A stretch of 64,000 bases of DNA from Fragilaria crotonensis. Its lineage: Eukaryota > Bacillariophyta > Fragilariophyceae > Fragilariales > Fragilariaceae. Under the pieces are notes generated by a model that made no database searches, was not told the DNA's origin, and saw only the letters and a list, made by a program, of their open reading frames with translations. The stretch is taken from NCBI GenBank assembly GCA_022925895.1, contig JAKSYS010000306.1, positions 1-64,000 on the forward strand. The letters are read 5' to 3'. This document shows, piece by piece, positions 58,801-64,000 of this stretch. The stretch's first letter is position 1. Each line of letters begins with the position of its first letter. A program made the translations under genes and the position numbers.

Positions 58801-59929
58801 GCTCACGAGGAAGGGGAACCACCACTCGATTTTGCGACTATATTGATCTTGCTTTCTTCCTCTGACTCAACAACAGCACGCGGGAACCATCATTTCTTGT
58901 TGCACTGATCACATCACTGTTGCTTTCAACAACCTCGACAGCAGCACTGTTAGCAGCACTGTTCAAAGGGAACCGGAAGAAAGTTTCATCAGAGGGATAA
59001 TGCAGTGCTCCTCAGACTCTGGTACAATCCATGCAAATCCACCTGTGGTCTCGTCCATTAAGGTGTCGGCAATTGTCTTGGGAAGAAACTCAATGCCAGT
59101 TGTGTCTTGGAGATTGATTTGACGGAACCCACAGGCTTGGTAGAATTCCTTTGGCTCGTCATGGGGACACTGCAAGTAGATGTCCACACCATGTAGGCTC
59201 TCCTGACATTGTGACAGCTCACGGTGAGACAATAATAAAAAAGTTGAATGCTTGATGAGCATTACTAACATCAGACGTCCAAACCCTTGCCGTCTCCAGG
59301 ATGTAAGACCGGATGGCTTCCGTGATTCAGATTCTGCAATCAACAGCCAAAGCACCAACGACGCACCAACTTCATCTCAATTCCACTTCGAAATGTAATG
59401 CATGCAATAACAACAGAGTCTTGGCACCCTATGACAGATTTCTTGAAGGGTCATCTTCTTTTCAAGAGGGCGTCCCACAATCATTATTGATGGATCAGAA
59501 TTCACAGCACGATCGATAGAGCTCAAATCAGCTTCTGTAGAATTGAATGATGTGCTGTAGAATTGCCTTGCAGCTTCTGTCGCCCACTTAAACCTTGTCG
59601 CCTCAGCTTTGTTTGTTTGGACACGTGTGGGGTACAACGTAACTACCTTGAATTGCCAAATTTCATTGGAGTCCTCTCTTTCGTTCTGAGTCATAATCTT
59701 GGACAACGGAGGTCTTGAAACCAAGAGCTGAACATGTGTAGTGGAAACTCTGAAACAGCACGAGCGGGTGATGATAAAAGACTCGAACTTGCGATCTGAA
59801 TTGTTTATTGACCTTTGTTCCTGGAGGTGGTGTGAATTCATCCATACCATCACGGAACAGGTACGCCTTATCCATAGGGACTCCTCCTTGCTGACGAGAG
59901 ACAGGGGACAGTGATGGAACCTCTGCCAT
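55859..59929 (-). pseudogene. Multidomain GNAT / Ulp1-type peptidase / Cys-peptidase gene, decayed
   Basis: Minus strand, ATG at 59929 (MAEVPSLSPVSRQQGGVPMD). A GNAT-acetyltransferase-like part (58963-59358) has RRQGFGRLMLVMLIK, the acetyl-CoA loop, and EFYQACGF. A Ulp1/C48-like cysteine peptidase follows at about 57750-58200: catalytic His in NLSNDHWG, then FVFNAGDVV, VVWFLNLAF, and the Cys box EDGHSCGIGIIAAIAIILRD near 57800. Next comes an acidic linker (VADFKPSGSADGPEQQEEDI) and a Lys/Glu helical stretch at 56.8-57.1 kb. The end (55859-56455) has DLCVSKSLASALYAIG and GNGSHAVTIHSGYVYD, a Cys and His spaced as in papain-fold peptidases. Several shifts are one base (a G5 run near 58138), so the pieces probably formed one long protein of about 1,300 residues. 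Ulp1-like enzymes remove SUMO or ubiquitin-like tags. Confidence 0.62.
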
Positions 59930-60296
59930 TTTGTTGGTTGAAATATGAATAATCCTCCAACTGGTGTGCGTGTATACAACTCTTGAGCATGCGAACAGAC
60001 AACTGACAAAAGAACCAATACGGTAGATCAATCTGGTTTGATTCACTCAAATCAATGAGAATCTCGCAGATGACCGAATATTGGATTCTAGATGACAGAT
60101 TGCCTTACAAACTCAATCGAAGCACGCACACAAGACGAAGTACTTATTCCCTCAATTAACAACAAAATGAGAAGCACAACACTTGTCGACAAGGATCCTA
60201 ATTATGAAAGGAGAAGAAGAGGAGGATGTGAGATTGAAAGCTGGAAAATACAATCATGTGCAATGACACAACGTCAACAAGAAAGACTGGAGTACA
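59930..60296. other. Nested element, noncoding upstream of the GNAT/Ulp1 gene
   Basis: Presumed promoter side of the minus-strand multidomain gene. No motif recognised. Confidence 0.35.
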
Positions 60297-61240
60297 GTAC
60301 CAGCACAATGTTGTACGGAAGCCTCCAAGGTACTGTCGTGGTGCGAACTCGTCCCAGTACTTGACAGTACCATGAGTACAGTACGTAGACAATGGTACAG
60401 GCACAACAGGAGTACCTCAACAAATCAATCAGTTGCTCACAATGATGGAAACGACGATTCAACACAACATTCTTGTGTTGATAGGACAAAACAATCAAAA
60501 ACTCACGAACAAGAACGACAGTTAAGTGCCCTTGTTAGTGGAAAGGAAGAAGAAGCAAAGGGCAAAGGGACAAGCACAGAATGAAACATTCAATGCGGTG
60601 TTGGGCATGACACCAAGTTGTGACATCGACAACCGTACAGCAGGCACAAGGTAGTATTGTAATAAACCGTAGCGTCCACCAAGGTACTGTCATACTCCCA
60701 GTACTTGATAGCAACATGAGTACAGTACGTAGACAACAGTACATGCACAAGGTAGTGTTGTACCGTAGCCTCAAAGGTACTGTCGTATTCCCAGTACTTG
60801 GCAGTACCATAAGTACGGCACGTAGACCACGGTACAGGCGCGACGTAGTGTATTACCGTAGCCTCAAAGGTACTGTCGTACTCCCAGTACTTGGCAGCAC
60901 CCTAAGTACGGTAGGTAGACGACTGTACAGGCGCGACGTAGTGTATCACCGTAACCTCAAGGTACTGTCGTGCGAACTCGTCCCAGTACTTGACTGCACC
61001 CTGAGCACCGTACGTAGACAACGGTACTGGCACAACGGGAGTACCTCAAAACTCATTCGACCATCACCATGATGGAAACATTCAATCAACACAACAATCA
61101 ACACGAAAAAAAGCACATTTGCAGTCTTACCACTTAAGACTGCAATGTCTTGTGGGTGGGAAAGGACGAAGAAGGAGCGAAGATGCCAAATAATGGAGCA
61201 TCAATGTGGTGTCGGGCATGACACCAAGTGGTGGAGTGCT
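60297..61240. repeat. GTAC-rich minisatellite and duplicated block
   Basis: Units of about 93 bp containing AGGTACTGTCGT, CCCAGTACTTG and GTACGTAGAC recur near 60645, 60738, 60838 and 60931, with another copy near 60310. The flanking text is also duplicated: 60310-60640 and 60945-61240 share the order GAGTACCTCAA, ATGATGGAAAC, AACATTCAA and GGCATGACACCAAGT. This is therefore a larger direct duplication with tandem expansion between the two copies. Confidence 0.85.
61121..61143. repeat. Small perfect hairpin
   Basis: GCAGTCTTA, five-base loop CCACT, then TAAGACTGC: a nine-base-pair perfect stem inside the duplicated block. It is absent from the other copy of the block. Confidence 0.7.
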
Positions 61241-61897
61241 CAACGAACGAAGTGTGAGATGTGACACTTCCCGCAAAAAAATCACGTACGATTCTACTAA
61301 AGACAATACTGTGGCTGAAAAAATTAATTCCTTGTAGAAATATACAGCATGCACTGGTATTGGTGCCAAAGAATTAATCAGTACATACTATCGCCTACAA
61401 TTCTACGGTTTGTTGTTGAAAACACAAGATCACGTAGTACGTAGCATAGTGTCATAGGAGTACTCGCATGATACAATACTGTACTAAAAATTATACGCTA
61501 CCACCATACCGTAGTACACAAAACACAGCGCTATAGTAATGAAAGTACCGTACACAGTACCACACTACCATACACACAGACCACGCCGTAGCTACCATAC
61601 TGTACACCACCGCACCATACTAAACGTACTGTAGCAGGCACCGAACACCATGCACCATGCACCAGACACGCCCATAGCTACTTGTACAACGTACAATGTA
61701 CAGCGTATAACCAACAACGAACCATTGCGCTAGTACGACGGTAGTATCCCAGCTGACAGCACTGTAAAAACCGCTGTATACTGTACACTGTACGGCACAA
61801 CCAATAGTCCACCCACGATACACCATGCTACTCCAGTATTTCGTACAAAACACGTACAGTACTCGGTGTTTTATGTGCATCGAAATAATGAAGAAAA
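61241..61897. other. GTAC-dense noncoding stretch
   Basis: About 650 bp with no gene. 61430-61865 is crowded with GTAC, TGTAC and AGTAC words in no regular period. Confidence 0.6.
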
Positions 61898-62050
61898 AAA
61901 GCTCAGGAATAATACTGCAGTAGTTCAGGAGCAAAAAAAATTCTTCATAAAAATGAGGAAACAGCAAATGTCGGAATCCTGAACTAAATAAATAAACCAG
62001 AAAAAAACTTCAGGAATCCTGAACTAAATATGGGAATCCTGAAATTTTTC
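61898..62050. repeat. Right subterminal motif cluster (TCCTGAAYT)
   Basis: About six copies of the word, in both orientations, including the near-palindrome TTCAGGAATCCTGAA near 62012. It mirrors the cluster at the left end of the nested element. Confidence 0.75.
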
Positions 62051-62088
62051 CAATAAATATGATAAAAAATTCTTGTATCAACTATGGT

Positions 62089-62106
62089 ACTTAGTTTTGG
62101 CACCCT
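62089..62106. repeat. Right inverted repeat of the nested element
   Basis: ACTTAGTTTTGGCACCCT; its reverse complement matches 50301-50318 at 17 of 18 bases. TA follows at 62107-62108. Confidence 0.9.
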
Positions 62107-62924
62107 TAGATGTGGAAAAGAATCTTGCATTTTTATACCATAAAAAGTCACATCGACAAAACAATGGTTATTGCAGTAACAGGCTATGCATTCGAGGAGA
62201 ACATTGAGAATGGTGGGCATGGGCTAAAGATCATGATGCATCGAGTACAGGGTGCCCGAATCGCAAAGAAGCGTGTCCGAGCAGGCCGGAAGACTCAAGA
62301 TGGACAGCAAGTTTATGATGGTGACGTAGTCAGAGAGAAGGTGATGTCTATATGGTTGACTGCAATGTGACTGGATCTGATATCGGAACATCAGACAAGC
62401 CAAAGTTCTCACTAAAGGAATTTTTGAGCACTCCCTGTTCCCTCGACTTCTTGGCTTGTCGGTGAAAATGGCAAATACGAAGGTTACATACCAATTATTC
62501 AAGGTGACAATGCAGGACCACATCAAGATCGATCCCTCGTAGCTTTTGCCGACAATACTGTGAAACCAAGGGGTGGATTTGGCAACCACAGGCACCGCAG
62601 ATGCCACACATGAACAATCTTGATTTGGCGGTATTTCCATCCATGTCACGGCGTCATGCCGATCTCTTGCGGTCTCGGAATGGCAACAGAATGGCAGACC
62701 CTGAAAAAGTATGGTCGGCTGCAAAGGAAGTGTGGGATGAACTTCCATCTGCAACTATTGCACGAGGTTTTATCCTCGCATTTCGAATTGCTCAAAAGGT
62801 CATCGGTAACAAAGGATCCAACGGGTTTCTGCAGGGAAAGGATGGATCACTTCACTCTGATGTCCGACGAGATTTCTATGACACTGCCAAGGGTATCAAG
62901 AAGAAGAACAAAGTAGAACTGTGA
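62107..62924 (+). pseudogene. Mariner-like transposase, C-terminal part (split gene)
   Basis: Continues the frame broken at 50300. DVEKNLAFLYHK is followed after a one-base shift by SHIDKTMVIAVTGYAF, NGGHGLKI, RVQGARIAKK and YDGDVVREK. Another shift leads to VDCNVTGSDIGTSDKPKFSL. Then IIQGDNAGPHQD gives the second catalytic aspartate. The last segment (MPHMNNLDLAVFPSMSRRHA, frame ending 62924) gives the third acidic residue as D of NLDL. The triad is therefore D-D-D as in mariner proteins rather than D-D-E. Three or more single-base shifts show this half is now non-functional even apart from the insertion. It ends KKKNKVEL. Confidence 0.83.
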
Positions 62925-63111
62925 GGATATATTAGTGCAAGTTTGACTGATTGTTGCACATCAATTGATGAAACGTACCTTGTTTTGTGTTTCGTTGGGT
63001 GTTGTTGTGATCAAAAAAGAATTAGTGCGTGACACTTAAATTCTGTTCTCCATTCCCAGTACAAAAGGTACACGAGTGTACGGCAAATGGATCTTTTTTT
63101 TCATCCGGAAC

Positions 63112-63139
63112 CGGAGGTACAGTTTCACCCCGGATGGAG
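63112..63139. repeat. Right inverted repeat of the mariner-like element
   Basis: Inverted partner of 48481-48508, 26 of 28 bases matching. Confidence 0.88.
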
Positions 63140-63145
63140 GTCGTA

Positions 63146-63843
63146 TGATACATAAATATCATACATGCATGTCATACAATTGTACTCTGTACCCAATACT
63201 ACAAGCTAGTAGAACAAGTAGTAGCTAGAGTAGAGTGCAGTATTTATGATATAGAACATGGGCGAGTCCGGCACAACGTAGATATCTGCGGCATCAGCCA
63301 CATGCATACATCTCATACATACTACATGTAGATGAATCCAAGGATACAAGTATAATATGACATATGACATATGACATATGACATATCATATGACATATGA
63401 ACTATGAACCCACAGCACCCACTCTTTCATTCATACAAAATGTTCGTACTCAAGTATTCGTATAGTATTCACACCACATCAGTCGTACATATCGGACACT
63501 GCTTTCCTAGAGAAATCATGCGTACATAGCATTAGCTTTACTAATGCTACTAGGTCGATGGTTGACATAATCGCATCTCATGAAACAGAAAACAGCACCA
63601 AAAATGCGACCTCACTCCAGAAGACCAAGAATTTCCTCGCGAGCTTCTACCATCGTTCGGGGTCTTCTTCCACGTCGAGGAACAACAAGCGTGACGTTCC
63701 TAGAATACACTCGAGCTCGCTCGAAAATGGAACCTGAAAGCAATAGCAGTAAGGACAAGGAGTAGCGCGGTTTCCATTTGTGCATCACTTTGCGACCTTG
63801 CACATTATCCGGACGTGTCCGTAGAGTGTTCAAACGCAGCTTC
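63146..63843. other. Intergenic, repeats only
   Basis: Nothing convincing codes here. GTAC/CTAGTAG words are frequent at 63180-63240. Confidence 0.45.
63355..63402. repeat. Heptanucleotide microsatellite (TATGACA)n
   Basis: About five or six units of TATGACA with one imperfect copy (ATATCATATG) near 63384. Confidence 0.85.
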
Positions 63844-64000
63844 CTAATCAACACACGTGGTCGAAGTTAATGAAGATGACCCATTCTCTTGCCGAATCGG
63901 CATCATCGCGTTTGCTGTCTTCGCATTACCCAACCTTAGGCGAGCTCGAGCGGCCATGGCTTGCACAACTTCCCTGCCTTTCATTTCCCATTCCACACGA
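63844..64000 (-). CDS. Possible C-terminal end of an unknown gene (partial)
   Basis: Enters from the right edge on the minus strand and reads EMKGREVVQAMAARARLRLG, then NAKTANAMMPIRQ and a Ser/Thr tail to a TAG at 63844-63846. The helical, Ala/Arg-rich text looks like real protein, but only about 51 codons are visible and no domain can be named. It may equally be a chance frame. Confidence 0.3.
   Translation of the reverse strand, partial: RVEWEMKGREVVQAMAARARLRLGNAKTANAMMPIRQENGSSSLTSTTCVD

Larger units (their letters stand above)
50301..62106. mobile_element. Nested 11.8-kb DNA element with 18-bp inverted repeats
   Basis: Ends are AGGGTGCCAAAACCAAGT (50301-50318) and its inverted near-copy at 62089-62106, 17 of 18 matching. 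A weaker match continues inward around GATA-AGAATTTTTT. It is flanked by TA on both sides. Clusters of TCCTGAACT-type words lie inside both ends (50451-50665 and 61898-62050). The cargo is three decayed genes: minus-strand ORF at 50.9-52.0 kb, plus-strand transposase-like gene at 52.7-55.6 kb, and a minus-strand multidomain gene at 55.9-59.9 kb. A GTAC-rich minisatellite follows. TA duplication suggests a Tc1/mariner-type integration reaction, but 11.8 kb and this gene set are not typical for that superfamily. Confidence 0.82.
48480..63143 (+). mobile_element. Mariner-like element split by a nested 11.8-kb insertion
   Basis: Ends at 48481-48508 and 63112-63139 are inverted copies with 26 of 28 matches (both contain GTGAAACTGTACCTCCG or a near-copy). 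TA dinucleotides lie one to four bases outside the matched parts (48478-48479 and 63144-63145), so the exact tips are uncertain. Without the nested element the unit would be about 2.85 kb, coding for one transposase. The insertion at 50301-62106 separates the transposase into two halves on the same strand. Confidence 0.85.

Noticed and set aside
50301-62106. Maverick/Polinton or giant-virus insertion
   Set aside because: It is the right size range and has a cysteine peptidase, but there is no sign of a DNA polymerase B, packaging ATPase, capsid-like gene or retroviral-type integrase, and the flanking duplication is TA rather than six bases.
63355-63402. CRISPR-like repeat array
   Set aside because: It is a simple seven-base microsatellite with no spacers, in a eukaryotic genome.

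Overview
The window looks like nuclear DNA of a diatom. Three genes begin with a signal peptide followed at once by a phenylalanine-containing ASAFAP-like junction, which is the plastid-targeting signal of algae with secondary red plastids. Introns are few, short (about 70-130 bp) and GT-AG. The repeats encode protein families I associate with diatom genomes. A raphid pennate species is my guess only.

Layout. 1-8.4 kb is a repeat graveyard. It holds a 63-bp perfect tandem duplication, a decayed tyrosine-recombinase gene on the minus strand (2.65-3.57 kb) and the 3' part of a LINE with an RNase H domain, whose stop codon lies inside a short TTAGGG array (4.65-7.0 kb). 8.4-26.4 kb is a gene block: amino-acid permease, cytosolic phosphoglycerate kinase with a large insertion, a four-exon TAZ zinc-finger gene, plastid aspartate kinase, mitochondrial uL22, and exportin-1. 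26.97-32.90 kb is a 5.9-kb DNA transposon with 40-bp terminal inverted repeats beginning CACTA and two tail-to-tail genes. 33.2-47.7 kb is a second gene block: VPS54, plastid enolase, a TPR/2-oxoglutarate oxygenase, TIC110 and holocytochrome c synthase. 48.5-63.1 kb is a mariner-like element whose transposase gene was split by an 11.8-kb DNA element that inserted at a TA. The inserted element carries three decayed genes: a transposase-like protein, a GNAT/Ulp1-type peptidase/second putative cysteine peptidase protein, and a small accessory ORF. The last kilobase is mostly repeats, with a possible gene end at the edge.

The host genes are ordinary housekeeping functions: glycolysis, lysine-pathway entry, plastid import, nuclear export, Golgi tethering and heme attachment. 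They do not form a cluster. Several conserved reading frames (exportin-1, uL22m, VPS54, the oxygenase, and transposon genes) are broken by one- or two-base indels, many next to homopolymers. Other genes are perfectly open. This pattern points first to residual sequencing error rather than biology. The most unusual content is the pair of large DNA transposons and their cargo. No tRNA, rRNA or CRISPR array was recognised.
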